Counted from the first letter of the stretch, positions 9,761 to 19,084 are shown. The stretch: 64,000 bases of DNA from Pseudofrancisella aestuarii (GCF_003574475.2 NZ_QLIS02000002.1:248001-312000); one strand, 5' to 3'. Made by a program: numbers and translations. Notes: generated from the sequence alone by a model not told the origin.

Positions 9761-11053
9761 ATGAGATGGATGCCAATATCTAGATATCAGAATAGATTCT
9801 TTTTAGACTGGAAGAAACGACCTGATAACATGCATAATGTGTCTATAGTTTATAAACTAAAAGGTGGTTTGAATAAAGTTGCTTTGAAGAGGGCGTGTGA
9901 GTTATTTATTCAGAATAATGATATAGTTCATGCAAAGTTTTCAGTTGATGGAGAAAGCTGTAGTTACATTGATTTTGGTATAGATGATATTTATCAAGAA
10001 AGAGAATTTGATACTGGCTCTCCTATGGTTAAGCAGTTGCGAGATCTTTTAGACATCACCTTTGACTTAACTGCTGGAAAATTACTCAGAATTTATTTAA
10101 TTAATATACCAAATAAAAATGAATTCATTTTTGTATTATCGAATGTCCACCATGTTATCTCAGATGGTGAGTATATGCTTCAAATAGTTAAGCAGGTTCA
10201 GCTAGCATATAACACTATTATTAGAGGAGAAGAGCCTAATATAAAAACTCAAAGTTTCTTTAAAGCTATAGAAAAAGAACAGGAACTGCTTACACAGAGT
10301 TATATAGATGAAGCAAAGCAGTTTTGGTTATCTTTTATTGGTGATACACCAGTAAGTATTAATTTACCTTATAAAGATGCTCATGTAGATAAAAAAGATA
10401 GAACTGGGAGCTTTATATATTTTTTCTTAGATGGCGAAGAAAAGAAAAAGCTAAAAAAGATTGCAAAAAAGAACAATACAACTTTATTTGGAGTGTTGGT
10501 AGCTGTCTTTAGTGTAATAATTTATAGGTATAGTAAGCAGAAAAATTTCATGCTTAGTTTTCCAATTAATGTAAGACCTCCTGGGTTTGGTGAAGTAGTG
10601 GGGTGCTTTATAACTAATAATTTATTTAAATTAGAATTTGATAAAATATCGGGCTTTAAAGATTTACTCTCTCAACTTACTGAGCAAAGGAAGGTTATAA
10701 AGAAGCACTCAAGATATATGTATTTAGATCTTATTAATGATCAAATAAATTTAGGTAAAAAAGCAGAAAGTATGTTTAATGCTAATATAACTCAAACCTA
10801 TTTAAATTCGGAAGGTTTAGCTTTAGATGGTGTTATAAATGAACAGTTAAATATTCCTTGGTCATCTAATGTTTCTAATGAAATGTCTCTTTATTATGAT
10901 GATGATTCACCAAATAAAATAAAATTTAGATTCCAGTATAGAAAAGCTTTATTTGACAGTGAACTTATGGAGAAGCTAGTTAAAGACTATAGAGATATAT
11001 TGGAGAATATTATTAGTTTTGGGGATCTTGATTATCCTCGAAAGGCATCTTAA
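9761..11053 (+). CDS. stand-alone condensation-domain acyltransferase-like protein
   Basis: The 430 residues form a single domain of the NRPS condensation/chloramphenicol-acetyltransferase fold. It shows HHVISDG at residues 130-136 (the HHxxxDG catalytic motif, His131) and the later VGCFITNNLF, equivalent to the VGxFxNT motif. There is no adenylation or carrier domain. Free-standing relatives join an acyl or peptidyl group to an amine or alcohol, as in PapA or wax-ester-type enzymes. The 3' end overlaps the convergent hydroxylase gene by 41 bases. The ribosome site is weak. The substrate is unknown; a lipid or small acylated product is a guess from the neighbours. Confidence 0.75.
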   Translation: MRWMPISRYQNRFFLDWKKRPDNMHNVSIVYKLKGGLNKVALKRACELFIQNNDIVHAKFSVDGESCSYIDFGIDDIYQEREFDTGSPMVKQLRDLLDITFDLTAGKLLRIYLINIPNKNEFIFVLSNVHHVISDGEYMLQIVKQVQLAYNTIIRGEEPNIKTQSFFKAIEKEQELLTQSYIDEAKQFWLSFIGDTPVSINLPYKDAHVDKKDRTGSFIYFFLDGEEKKKLKKIAKKNNTTLFGVLVAVFSVIIYRYSKQKNFMLSFPINVRPPGFGEVVGCFITNNLFKLEFDKISGFKDLLSQLTEQRKVIKKHSRYMYLDLINDQINLGKKAESMFNANITQTYLNSEGLALDGVINEQLNIPWSSNVSNEMSLYYDDDSPNKIKFRFQYRKALFDSELMEKLVKDYRDILENIISFGDLDYPRKAS

Positions 11054-11819
11054 TCATTCCTAAAAGCTTTTGAGTTTGTACAATATCTCTATGCTCACTT
11101 AAGCCGATATCCATAGTTGTTTGATCATTGGCGGCATTAGCACGATATGTGGCAAATAATCTATCCCATAGAGATAAATTAAATCCGAAATTTGAATTAG
11201 TCTCCTTTGGTATTACAGAATGATGTATACGGTGCATATCTGGCGTGATAATGAAATAGCGTAAATATTTATCAATCATCAAAGAAAGTTTAATATTTGA
11301 ATGATTAAACATTGAAGTGGCATTTAGGACAATTTCAAAAATTATGACAGATTCTACTGATGCACCTATAAAAATTATCACCATGAATTTGATTAACATT
11401 GATAATACTATCTCAATAGGATGGAAGCGCAATCCAGTTGTTACATCAAAGTCTAAGTCAGCATGATGTACTTTGTGTATTCGCCAAAATACTGGTAAAT
11501 AATGGAATAAAACGTGTTGTAAAAATATAGCAAGGTCGAGGACTAAAAAAGCTATTATCACCTTTAACCATTGAGGAATATCTAAAGCATTTAAAAGCCC
11601 TAAATGATTTTGGCTACACCATATAGCAATACCAACTGCAGCCGCTGGAAATAGTAAACGAATTATTATAGAATTTATAATTATTAAGGATATATTATTA
11701 ACCCAGCGAATCTTTTTAGAAACCTTTTGTTTTCTTCTTGGTGCGATGATTTCCCAAACCATCATTATTAGTAAAATGCTGAGAAAGAAAAATAAACGTA
11801 TGGTTAATTCATAAGGCAT
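11013..11819 (-). CDS. sterol desaturase/fatty acid hydroxylase family protein
   Basis: This is a membrane-bound di-iron oxygenase of the fatty-acid hydroxylase superfamily, 268 residues with several hydrophobic segments. The histidine boxes are visible: His102/His106 (HVLFH), His115/118/119 (HKVHH), His173 (NHSN) and His196/199/200 (HRIHH). It starts immediately after the aldehyde dehydrogenase gene, with no intergenic base, so the two are an operon. The family hydroxylates or desaturates lipid chains or sterol-like substrates. The substrate here is unknown. Confidence 0.85.
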   Translation of the reverse strand: MPYELTIRLFFFLSILLIMMVWEIIAPRRKQKVSKKIRWVNNISLIIINSIIIRLLFPAAAVGIAIWCSQNHLGLLNALDIPQWLKVIIAFLVLDLAIFLQHVLFHYLPVFWRIHKVHHADLDFDVTTGLRFHPIEIVLSMLIKFMVIIFIGASVESVIIFEIVLNATSMFNHSNIKLSLMIDKYLRYFIITPDMHRIHHSVIPKETNSNFGFNLSLWDRLFATYRANAANDQTTMDIGLSEHRDIVQTQKLLGMIKMPFEDNQDPQN

Positions 11820-13442
11820 TTAAAAGTCCTTTTTCTTAAGCTTACCTATCACAGTTGTTGCTAGCATTTTGAATAAATTACTCCAGTTCGGATTTATAGA
11901 GTAATTAGCCATGCATCTATAAAGCTTATCCATAGAAGTTTTATTTGTATTTAATAAATGTCCAGGAGAAATAAACTTGTCATAGATGATAGATTTCTCT
12001 ACATTTTCATAATTTAGTAAGTTACCAAAATTGCCATGACCAGAAACTATCTTATTTTTATCCTCATTTCCTCCCCAAGTTAAGTAAGGATTGAAGAAGG
12101 TAAGTACAGACATAATGTTTACTGTGACACTTCCATATTTCATATTTGTAATAGCTTTTTCTAGGATTTCTCTATTAGCTTTTTTTGTGGTTTCATCTAT
12201 TAGAATGCAACTTGTTAAAGTTCCATGTAGCTTGGTATTACAGAAGTCTACAGCTTTAGGTAGAAACTCCTCGGCAGTTGCTGCAGTATCAAGAGAAATT
12301 TCATCCATTATTTGGCAGAAGGCTTCTTTAGTTATGCAGAAGTCATTTTCATTAACATTTGTGATTAACATAAAATCTGAGGATTTATAAGAACCATTTT
12401 CGGGTTTTATAATCTCTGCATTTGGATAGTTTTTATGGAAATCTTCTTTAACTTGGTCTGAATTTGGATAATAAGTGCCTGTAGCAGGAGTGTCATTTTT
12501 TATAGCATCTCTAATAGCATTTAGGAACTCTTCACGTTGAGACCAATTTTTTGATGTAATAATAGTTTGTGGGCGACCACATATAGCACCGCCATTTAAT
12601 TTAGCTATAGTTACTATTTGGATAGCCTGATGTTTAATTTCTTTTTTTGTCCATAGACGATCTCCAGGTACTATAATGCAAGGGTTATTTCCTCCGCATT
12701 CTGATATTAAAGGAGTATTTGTTGAATCCATAATCGCCTCAGCTGTTTTAGCTCCACCAGTAAAATAGATTTTTGATAATCTTTTATCTTGAGTTAAGGC
12801 TTGCCCATCATTTGGCTCACAAAAGCTGAGTGCTCCAATTTCTATGAGAGGTTCTAAAACTTTTATCCAAACTTTGTCTGTTTCATGGTTTATAGGGTGA
12901 GGCTTGTGGATTACTGCAGCATTTTCTAGGAAGATAGCTTTTATAATTTCCAAAGATGAGCTATAGTTGCCAGCTCCTAATATAGCTATAATTTCGGGAG
13001 ATTTATTTAAAGGATCAATTCGCTGTGAATTTCCTTTTACTCGGATATAGTCTTTTCTTCCAAAATAAATAATTTTATCTTTTATGTTTTTTGGGAAGAC
13101 ATGAACATCATGTAAATCATCTTTAACTTTTTTAATACTTATTGGCTGTAATGTTTTTCCTTTTATAAGTGATTTGTATAGATCTATACAAGCAGATACG
13201 GCTGTGGCAAAAGGAAAAACAGTAGCGCTTTTAGAGAATGAGTGACTATATAAATCCTCTCCTAATCTCGAGTTTTTCATATTAGAATCACAATATGCTA
13301 ATTCATCAATATATTTAGCCAAATTTTTACGGATTTTATAAAGTAGGTTAAGTCTCTCTTGAGTGGCTACTAAGCTCCATTTGTTGGCATCTAGTTGATC
13401 TATAGACTCTATTGCTGCAAGGTGTTTCATCTTTTTATTCAT
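11820..13442 (-). CDS. aldehyde dehydrogenase family protein
   Basis: The 540-residue product has the core ALDH signatures in order: IYFTGGAKTAEAI (NAD-binding loop), SECGGNNPCI with candidate general base Glu248, and GGAICGRPQ with candidate nucleophile Cys288. Motifs are diverged (ECGGNN for the usual ELGGK; CGRPQ around the cysteine), and the first 140 residues differ from typical ALDHs, so this is an outlying subfamily. It is the first gene of a two-gene operon with the hydroxylase downstream. Oxidation of a long-chain aldehyde is plausible from context but not shown. Confidence 0.8.
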   Translation of the reverse strand: MNKKMKHLAAIESIDQLDANKWSLVATQERLNLLYKIRKNLAKYIDELAYCDSNMKNSRLGEDLYSHSFSKSATVFPFATAVSACIDLYKSLIKGKTLQPISIKKVKDDLHDVHVFPKNIKDKIIYFGRKDYIRVKGNSQRIDPLNKSPEIIAILGAGNYSSSLEIIKAIFLENAAVIHKPHPINHETDKVWIKVLEPLIEIGALSFCEPNDGQALTQDKRLSKIYFTGGAKTAEAIMDSTNTPLISECGGNNPCIIVPGDRLWTKKEIKHQAIQIVTIAKLNGGAICGRPQTIITSKNWSQREEFLNAIRDAIKNDTPATGTYYPNSDQVKEDFHKNYPNAEIIKPENGSYKSSDFMLITNVNENDFCITKEAFCQIMDEISLDTAATAEEFLPKAVDFCNTKLHGTLTSCILIDETTKKANREILEKAITNMKYGSVTVNIMSVLTFFNPYLTWGGNEDKNKIVSGHGNFGNLLNYENVEKSIIYDKFISPGHLLNTNKTSMDKLYRCMANYSINPNWSNLFKMLATTVIGKLKKKDF

Positions 13443-13462
13443 AACATACCTCTGGATAAAAA

Positions 13463-14146
13463 TTACCTACTAAGACAATCAACTATATTGTTTGGTGTAT
13501 CAAATGGTTTTATATTACTGTATTGCCAGTTAACTCCATCCCAAACTTTATCTATAGTTTTGTCACGACCACAACCTGTTCGGTAATAACAGTAACGTTT
13601 TGGATTTTTATCATGATATTTTTGATGATATTTTTCTGCTTTATAGAAGTGAGTGCTTGGTAATATAGCTGTATAAACTTCCTTGTCATTTTTTTTGAAT
13701 TCGGCCTTTAAACTATTTGTCACTTCTTTAGCTACTTTTTCCTGCTCAGGATCTAGATAATAGATTGCTGATTGATATTGCTCACCTCTATCACAGAATT
13801 GACCACCAGCGTCTGTAGGGTTTATTCTACGGAAAAAATATTCAACAAGCTCTTTATAGCTTATCTTATTTGGATCATAAACTACTCGAACTGATTCTTT
13901 ATAGTTTGTAGTGCCAGAGGAAACTAGCTTATAAGTTGGGCTTTTTGTTTCTCCACCATCATATCCAGATGCTACTCTAATGATTCCATTATGGCTAAGC
14001 TCTTTATGGTTTCTCATATAGTCAAAATCTGATTCTAAACACCAAAAACAACCACCAGCAAAAATAGCTTCTTTATATTGAGAGCTTTTTGCCCAAGAAA
14101 AATTAATAAAAAGTAAGAATATTAATAAGCTAATAATTTTTCTCAT
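13463..14146 (-). CDS. msrA: MsrA, exported peptide methionine-S-sulfoxide reductase
   Basis: MsrA repairs the S-epimer of methionine sulfoxide in proteins. The 227-residue product carries GGCFWCLES with catalytic Cys33 (and Cys36), followed by SGYDGG, YKESVRVVYDP and QYQSAIYY, the conserved MsrA core. An N-terminal signal ending near SWAK predicts export to the periplasm. It lies divergent from msrB, 114 bases away, sharing one regulatory region. It is 20 bases upstream of the ALDH gene on the same strand, so read-through into that operon is possible. Confidence 0.95.
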   Translation of the reverse strand: MRKIISLLIFLLFINFSWAKSSQYKEAIFAGGCFWCLESDFDYMRNHKELSHNGIIRVASGYDGGETKSPTYKLVSSGTTNYKESVRVVYDPNKISYKELVEYFFRRINPTDAGGQFCDRGEQYQSAIYYLDPEQEKVAKEVTNSLKAEFKKNDKEVYTAILPSTHFYKAEKYHQKYHDKNPKRYCYYRTGCGRDKTIDKVWDGVNWQYSNIKPFDTPNNIVDCLSR

Positions 14147-14260
14147 AAAGCGTCCTATTAGTAATTATAAAAAGAATTATATCAAACCTTAGCGATAGAT
14201 GATCTAAGTAAAGTTTTAGTAATGTATAATAAATTTATTAAATAGAAGAGGAGCTTATAG

Positions 14261-14785
14261 ATGAGAATCTTAATTAGTATGATAATTGTTTGTTTAAGTA
14301 TAGTAGTTTCTTATGCTAAAAATAGTGAACCTTGGGAAAGCTTTGATAAATCTAAAAATATAAAAGAACTTAATAAAGATCAGTTTTATGTTACTCAGAA
14401 GGGTGGCACAGAAAGACCTTTCAAAAATGAATATTGGGACAATCATCAACAGGGTATATATGTAGATGTGGTTTCAGGTGAGCCACTATTTAGCTCTACA
14501 GATAAATATGAGTCTGGAACTGGTTGGCCTAGCTTTACAAAACCAATCGATAGTAAATTCATTGTTGAAAATGAAGATAATAGTTGGTTCATGACAAGAA
14601 CAGAAGTTCGATCTAAGTATGGTAACTCACATTTGGGGCATGTGTTTGATGATGGTCCTGCACCTACTGGTGAAAGGTATTGTATGAACTCAGCAGCCTT
14701 AAGATTTATTCCTGTTAGCAAAATGAAAGAAGAGGGATATGGGGATTATTTATATCTTTTTAAAAGTGAAGATAAACCTTCATGA
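14261..14785 (+). CDS. msrB: MsrB, exported peptide methionine-R-sulfoxide reductase
   Basis: MsrB reduces the R-epimer of methionine sulfoxide. The 174-residue product has [17 protein letters not shown] and [13 protein letters not shown] with catalytic Cys141. The two CxxC zinc pairs of many MsrB enzymes are absent ([13 protein letters not shown] stands where CxxCGxHLGHVF is common), so it is a zinc-free form. A signal peptide ends near VSYAK, predicting periplasmic location with MsrA. GAGGAG lies upstream of the ATG. The gene overlaps the following GNAT gene by 4 bases (ATGA). Confidence 0.95.
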   Translation: MRILISMIIVCLSIVVSYAKNSEPWESFDKSKNIKELNKDQFYVTQKGGTERPFKNEYWDNHQQGIYVDVVSGEPLFSSTDKYESGTGWPSFTKPIDSKFIVENEDNSWFMTRTEVRSKYGNSHLGHVFDDGPAPTGERYCMNSAALRFIPVSKMKEEGYGDYLYLFKSEDKPS

Positions 14786-15276
14786 TAAGCTTAGAAAAAT
14801 TTACTGAAAATGATATAAAAGACTTATTAAATTGGCTTGATGGTACAGATATTAGATTTTTATATCAGTTTGGAGGTATAAATTATAAATTTCCTCTAGA
14901 TGAAGCTCAAATTAAACAAACTATGCAAAATGATAAAGTCTTGTTGTTTAGGGTTACAAACTCTTTGGGAAGATCTATAGGACATTGTCAAATAATTAGA
15001 CTTGATTTAGATAATCGTACAGCTTCTATAGGTAGATTATTAATTTCTGATAAAGAAAGAAATAAAGGGTTAGGGTCAGTCATGATTAAAAAGCTTTTAA
15101 GCTATGCTAAACAAGAATTGGGTTTGCAAGAGATTAGTCTAAAAGTTTTTGATTTTAATATATCAGCTATAAGATGTTATGAAAGATTAGGATTTATAGC
15201 TTACGATAAAGAGACTTTAGATATCCCAAACTTAAATGAAAGGTGGGAGTTAATTCTAATGAAAAGAGAATTATAA
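14782..15276 (+). CDS. GNAT family N-acetyltransferase
   Basis: The 164 residues have a GNAT fold. The acetyl-CoA loop region is [20 protein letters not shown], with the R/Q-x-x-G-x-G/A pattern as NKGLGS, and the late strand [21 protein letters not shown] is typical of RimJ/RimL-like members. It is translationally coupled to msrB through an ATGA overlap but has no signal peptide, so it works in the cytosol. The substrate is unknown. Confidence 0.8.
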   Translation: MISLEKFTENDIKDLLNWLDGTDIRFLYQFGGINYKFPLDEAQIKQTMQNDKVLLFRVTNSLGRSIGHCQIIRLDLDNRTASIGRLLISDKERNKGLGSVMIKKLLSYAKQELGLQEISLKVFDFNISAIRCYERLGFIAYDKETLDIPNLNERWELILMKREL

Positions 15277-15309
15277 ACTAATAGATCTTATAGAAAATAG
15301 ATATATGAA

Positions 15310-15552
15310 TTACTTACCAGCACAAGCATCATCGCATTTGTTGCTTATGGGATTACATTTGTCTTGACATTGGTTCATGGCAATATAGTTATTGTCATTT
15401 TTATGGTCATTAAAACATATGTCTCTACATGTATTGCGTTGCTCGTTACATTTTGATCTACATTGATTTTCTGCATCACTACGGTTATTAGCTATTGATA
15501 TAGATGTTGTTATTAATATTAATGCACTAATAAGTAATACTTTTTTTTTCAT
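15310..15552 (-). CDS. small secreted cysteine-rich protein with duplicated CX3C pairs
   Basis: The product has 80 residues, with a signal peptide (about 1-21, ending SIANN) and a mature part of about 59 residues holding eight cysteines. They fall into four CX3C motifs arranged as two CX3C-X6-CX3C modules (Cys31/35/42/46 and Cys62/66/73/77). This spacing fits helical hairpins held by paired disulfides, as in CHCH/twin-CX3C proteins. I do not recognise a family. Because it is exported, disulfide bonding in the periplasm or outside is likely. It is a separate gene between the convergent GNAT and the chitinase on its own strand. Confidence 0.75.
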   Translation of the reverse strand: MKKKVLLISALILITTSISIANNRSDAENQCRSKCNEQRNTCRDICFNDHKNDNNYIAMNQCQDKCNPISNKCDDACAGK

Positions 15553-15731
15553 AAATTTCCCGTGAGGATATTAATTAATATATTTTAAGTATATCTTGAT
15601 GATAGATAGTTAAATAGGAATTATTTGATATATTTGATTGCCTATAATATTTTTAACTATAGACAATGTTTATTGAAAAAAGATTTTTTAAAAAATTAGT
15701 TTAGTTAAGAATATAGATTTAGTCTGATTAA

Positions 15732-17615
15732 TTAATCTTCGATAACTGTATCAGGGAAGAAATGTTTTACACACTTAGTATAGTCACCTGGTGTGAATGC
15801 TGAATATGGAGTTTGATATCCTACAAGTTTACAAGCATATGATTTACCACCAGGGTTGTTAGCATTGTAGCCAAAGTCTTGTTCCCAGTAAGTTAGAGTA
15901 GCACCTGCGCCTTGAGCATCAAACTGTTTCATTAATTTACAGCCTAATACTTCATTATTAGGAATTGGTACATTAAGATCTTTAGCGAAGTTTTCATAGT
16001 AGTTGATACGGTTCATAGATTGAGCAACTTCTACGCTACCTCCACACTCTACACCACCATTGATGATTTGTGTAGTAACACCAAAGCCAGGAGTTAATAA
16101 GTTTTCCTTATCACGAGCATTTGGCTGCCATGTACCATCAATAACGTGTAGCATAGATGGTTTAGGTGGTTGAGGGTATACAAAGAAGAATACCGCTGAA
16201 GCCAAGTTTAACCATGTGTCTGCTACTAATTCAGGTTGATCTAATAATGTTCTTACTGTACCAAACATAGCTTGTGAGAATGGGCCATAGTTATAGTTAT
16301 AACTTAATTGTTTAGCACCTCTACCAAAGTATGACTTGAACTGACCTTTGTAAGGACCACTTTCAAATGTACCACATGGCCAAGCTTTTCCTTGCCATAC
16401 ATCAGGATTACATTCACCATTGTATCCACCAGGTTGACCCTCAGACCATCCCATTTCACGAATGTGAACTAGACCTTGGCGCCATTCAGGAACATCCCAA
16501 TGAGAAGTATGTCCTCCAGTTTCTTGAGTGAAGTGAGCAAACATAGTTGCTAAAGATTTACGACAAATAGCATCTGAGTCTCTACCGTCAGTATAAGTAC
16601 CACAGAAAGCAGGAAACTTAGCTACTGCTTTTAAGAAGTTTTCATAAGTATACTCAGGAGAACGTTTAGGGAATAGATAATCCCATTTTTGGTTAGAAAT
16701 AATTCCTTCTACACGCTTAACGTTCTCAGGGTTGCTTGCTAAACCAGGTTTAACAGCTTCTACTATACTATTATCTCTAGTTTCAATAGACTTTTTAACA
16801 GCAGTCATTACTGGACCACTTGTTAACTCAGCTTCTTTAGCATCTAAAGCAGCTTGAGTAGTAACATATTTGCCATCAGTATTTTCTTCAGGATTATTAG
16901 GCTCCTCTGGATTAGTAGGATCTGTAGGTTCAGTTGGAGTGCTTCCATCATGTAGATCCCATGCAGAATCCCAAGCTGTTCCTGTTCCAGGAGCATAAGC
17001 CCATGCAGCACTAGCACACCAAGCAGCTACGCCAGTTTTACACACATACAGTTTTCCACCATTTGCAACTATATCACCACTCTTATAAGCAGTTCCTTCA
17101 ACATATTGAGGATAATCACCTGTTGGAGTTGGAGTTGGAGTTGGAGTTGGAGTTGGAGTTGGAGTTGGAGTTGGAGTTGGAGTTGGAGTTGGAGTTGGAG
17201 TTGGAGTTGGAGTTGGAGTTGGAGTTGGAGTTGGAGTTGGCGAGCTACCAATAACCCCAAAGCTTTGAACGCTAAATTCTGGATTGCTAGGAGAGAAAGA
17301 GATAGTAGCTGATGTTCCAGCAGGTAATACATATCCTTCTCCTTCAGGCCACCATTTTTCTACTGTAATAGTAGCGTTGCTACCATTTTTAGTCATAGTG
17401 CTTTTTCCAGGTAGACCCCATATACTTCCAACCTGAGCGCCATTAGATAATGTGAAATTGATAGGACTCTTTAGAAGGTCTGTATTTTTATCACATTTAA
17501 ATGTGATGCTTCCAGTCCAGCCTTTTTTAAAATCTGTCATGTTACAATTAGCAAAAGCAGTTGAGCCCATTAGTGCTAAGGTTGCAGCTGAAATTAACTT
17601 CACTTTCATGTTCAT
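15732..17615 (-). CDS. secreted modular chitinase, GH19 family
   Basis: The product hydrolyses chitin or related beta-1,4-GlcNAc polymers. Order, numbered from this start: signal peptide (1-23), an N-terminal binding-like domain with two cysteines (about 24-125), a Thr-Pro linker (about 126-166), a CBM5/12 chitin-binding module (about 170-225, with YKSGDIV and the aromatic AWxxAxAY pattern), an acidic Pro/Glu linker, and a GH19 domain (about 300 to the end). GH19 marks are HFTQETGGH with candidate acid Glu365, [17 protein letters not shown] and [21 protein letters not shown] sits 8 bases before this ATG, whereas the ATG 9 bases upstream abuts it. Confidence 0.92.
   Translation of the reverse strand: MNMKVKLISAATLALMGSTAFANCNMTDFKKGWTGSITFKCDKNTDLLKSPINFTLSNGAQVGSIWGLPGKSTMTKNGSNATITVEKWWPEGEGYVLPAGTSATISFSPSNPEFSVQSFGVIGSSPTPTPTPTPTPTPTPTPTPTPTPTPTPTPTPTPTPTPTPTGDYPQYVEGTAYKSGDIVANGGKLYVCKTGVAAWCASAAWAYAPGTGTAWDSAWDLHDGSTPTEPTDPTNPEEPNNPEENTDGKYVTTQAALDAKEAELTSGPVMTAVKKSIETRDNSIVEAVKPGLASNPENVKRVEGIISNQKWDYLFPKRSPEYTYENFLKAVAKFPAFCGTYTDGRDSDAICRKSLATMFAHFTQETGGHTSHWDVPEWRQGLVHIREMGWSEGQPGGYNGECNPDVWQGKAWPCGTFESGPYKGQFKSYFGRGAKQLSYNYNYGPFSQAMFGTVRTLLDQPELVADTWLNLASAVFFFVYPQPPKPSMLHVIDGTWQPNARDKENLLTPGFGVTTQIINGGVECGGSVEVAQSMNRINYYENFAKDLNVPIPNNEVLGCKLMKQFDAQGAGATLTYWEQDFGYNANNPGGKSYACKLVGYQTPYSAFTPGDYTKCVKHFFPDTVIED
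17125..17238 (+). repeat. hexanucleotide microsatellite (19 x GGAGTT) in the chitinase linker
   Basis: Nineteen perfect GGAGTT units (114 bases), read on the coding strand as CCAACT, encode the Thr-Pro linker. Perfect short-unit arrays are prone to slipped-strand copy change, and six bases keeps frame, so only linker length should vary. Open frames on the opposite strand and in other frames here are repeat shadows. Confidence 0.97.
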
Positions 17616-17729
17616 ATTTCTCATCCTTAATAACTATTTAAAAATATTTATGAATATATTAATATTAAATTAATTGTGATTTTATATCATGGAAATTTAT
17701 TAATCTATATACTTATACAGCAAAATAGT

Positions 17730-18197
17730 TTATTTGTGATATGGGTGACCCTCTAGAATCGTATAAGCTCTATATAGTTGTTCAGTTATGATTATCCTTA
17801 CTATAGGGTGTGGGAATGTCATTTTAGAAATTGAAATTTTTTCTTTCGCTATTTGTTTAATACTATCATCAATCCCATCAGGTCCACCTATTAGAATTAC
17901 AACATTTGGATTGTTAAGTTTCCAGTTTTCCATTTTTTGAGCTAATTCTTCAGTAGAGATGATTTTAGAAGCTACGTCTAATATAACTAAGTGATCATTA
18001 TCGTTTAACTTATTTAATATGGTTTTAGCCTCTTGAGCTAACCATAGAGAAGAGTTACTTGTTTTAGTACGTTTTGCTATAGGTAATTCAATAAGTTCTA
18101 TAGGGATAGATTTACTTAATCTTTTTTTATATTCATCAAATCCGTCACAAACCCATTTTGGTGGTTTCTCACCTAAAGATAATATTTTTATTTTCAT
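17730..18197 (-). CDS. rlmH: RlmH, 23S rRNA pseudouridine-1915 N3-methyltransferase
   Basis: RlmH is a SPOUT-class methyltransferase acting on helix 69 of 23S rRNA in assembled ribosomes. The 155-residue product (family about 155) has the SPOUT knot motifs VILIGGPDGI and FPHPIVRIIITEQLYRAYTI, and ends in the conserved EGHPYHK. It follows yaaA after 2 bases on the same strand, so the two are cotranscribed. Confidence 0.97.
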   Translation of the reverse strand: MKIKILSLGEKPPKWVCDGFDEYKKRLSKSIPIELIELPIAKRTKTSNSSLWLAQEAKTILNKLNDNDHLVILDVASKIISTEELAQKMENWKLNNPNVVILIGGPDGIDDSIKQIAKEKISISKMTFPHPIVRIIITEQLYRAYTILEGHPYHK

Positions 18198-18199
18198 AA

Positions 18200-18964
18200 T
18201 TATCTAGTAAAGCAGAAATAATTATCTTTTGAAAAATCTTTATTGAAAGAATAACCTTCGACATTAAACTTCTTAATATCTTGGATATCGTCTATTTGAT
18301 TCTCCATAATATATCTAGCCATTAATCCTCGAGCTTTTTTTGCAAAAATCCCTATGGTTTTAAAAGAGCCACTCTTGTTTTCTTTAAAATCAATATCTAA
18401 CCAGTTAGCTTTTAGTTTTTTCGGGTTAATCGCTTGAGAATATTCTTTAGAAGCTAGATTTATTAGGGTTTTATTTTTTTGTTTTGAGAAGAAGTCATTT
18501 AGCTGATTTGTAACTTTATCTTGCCAATATTTGTGGAGGATTTTATCATCTACTTTAATTTTTGTTCCCATCTCTAGCCTATATGCTTGCATTAGATCAA
18601 GAGGGCGGAGAACACCATATAACCCAGAAATCATTAATAAGTGATCTTGAGCATACTCAATAGTTTTTTTATCTAGACTTTCAGCATTTAGACCCTTGTA
18701 AACATCGCCACTAAAAGTAAATATAGCTGCTTTAGAGTTTTTTGTATTAAAATCGTCATAGTTTAATTTATTATGTTTCTCAAAAACTTCATTAGCTAAG
18801 TTTTCACTAATTTTCATTAATTTCTCAATTTCATCTACTTCATAGTGCCTTAGTATATTTATAAGACCTTTTATTTCAGACTTAAATATTGGTTGAGTAA
18901 ATTTATAGTTTTCTGAAATAGAGTCAAAGTTTTGACTTTTTGCAGGGGATATTATAGTTATCAT
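18200..18964 (-). CDS. yaaA: YaaA, peroxide stress protein (DUF328)
   Basis: YaaA limits damage from intracellular iron during peroxide stress in E. coli. The 254-residue product is full length and carries ISPAKSQNF at the N-terminus, FSGDVYKGL and YGVLRPLDLMQAYRLEMG in the middle, and FAKKARGLMARYI near the end, all family signatures. It is first in an operon with rlmH. The gene lies among several exported peroxide-defence genes. Confidence 0.95.
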   Translation of the reverse strand: MITIISPAKSQNFDSISENYKFTQPIFKSEIKGLINILRHYEVDEIEKLMKISENLANEVFEKHNKLNYDDFNTKNSKAAIFTFSGDVYKGLNAESLDKKTIEYAQDHLLMISGLYGVLRPLDLMQAYRLEMGTKIKVDDKILHKYWQDKVTNQLNDFFSKQKNKTLINLASKEYSQAINPKKLKANWLDIDFKENKSGSFKTIGIFAKKARGLMARYIMENQIDDIQDIKKFNVEGYSFNKDFSKDNYFCFTR

Positions 18965-19084
18965 TTTGTCGTTATTTTTATTTATATTGCTTAATATAAA
19001 ATAATAACAAGTTGTTTAAAATAATGGAAACTTTTACGGGTAAGTTAGCTTGTAATTTGGCTATATGTTTAGTAGTATATAGCT

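Noticed and set aside
12091-12390. 99-codon plus-strand frame inside the ALDH gene
   Set aside because: It lies wholly within a well-supported gene on the other strand and has no recognisable domain or ribosome site.
17063-17332. Three overlapping open frames (Glu-Leu, Gln-Leu and Trp-Ser repeats) across the chitinase microsatellite
   Set aside because: A perfect six-base repeat has no stops in several frames. The frame used by the chitinase has a signal peptide and defined domains on both sides, so the others are shadows.
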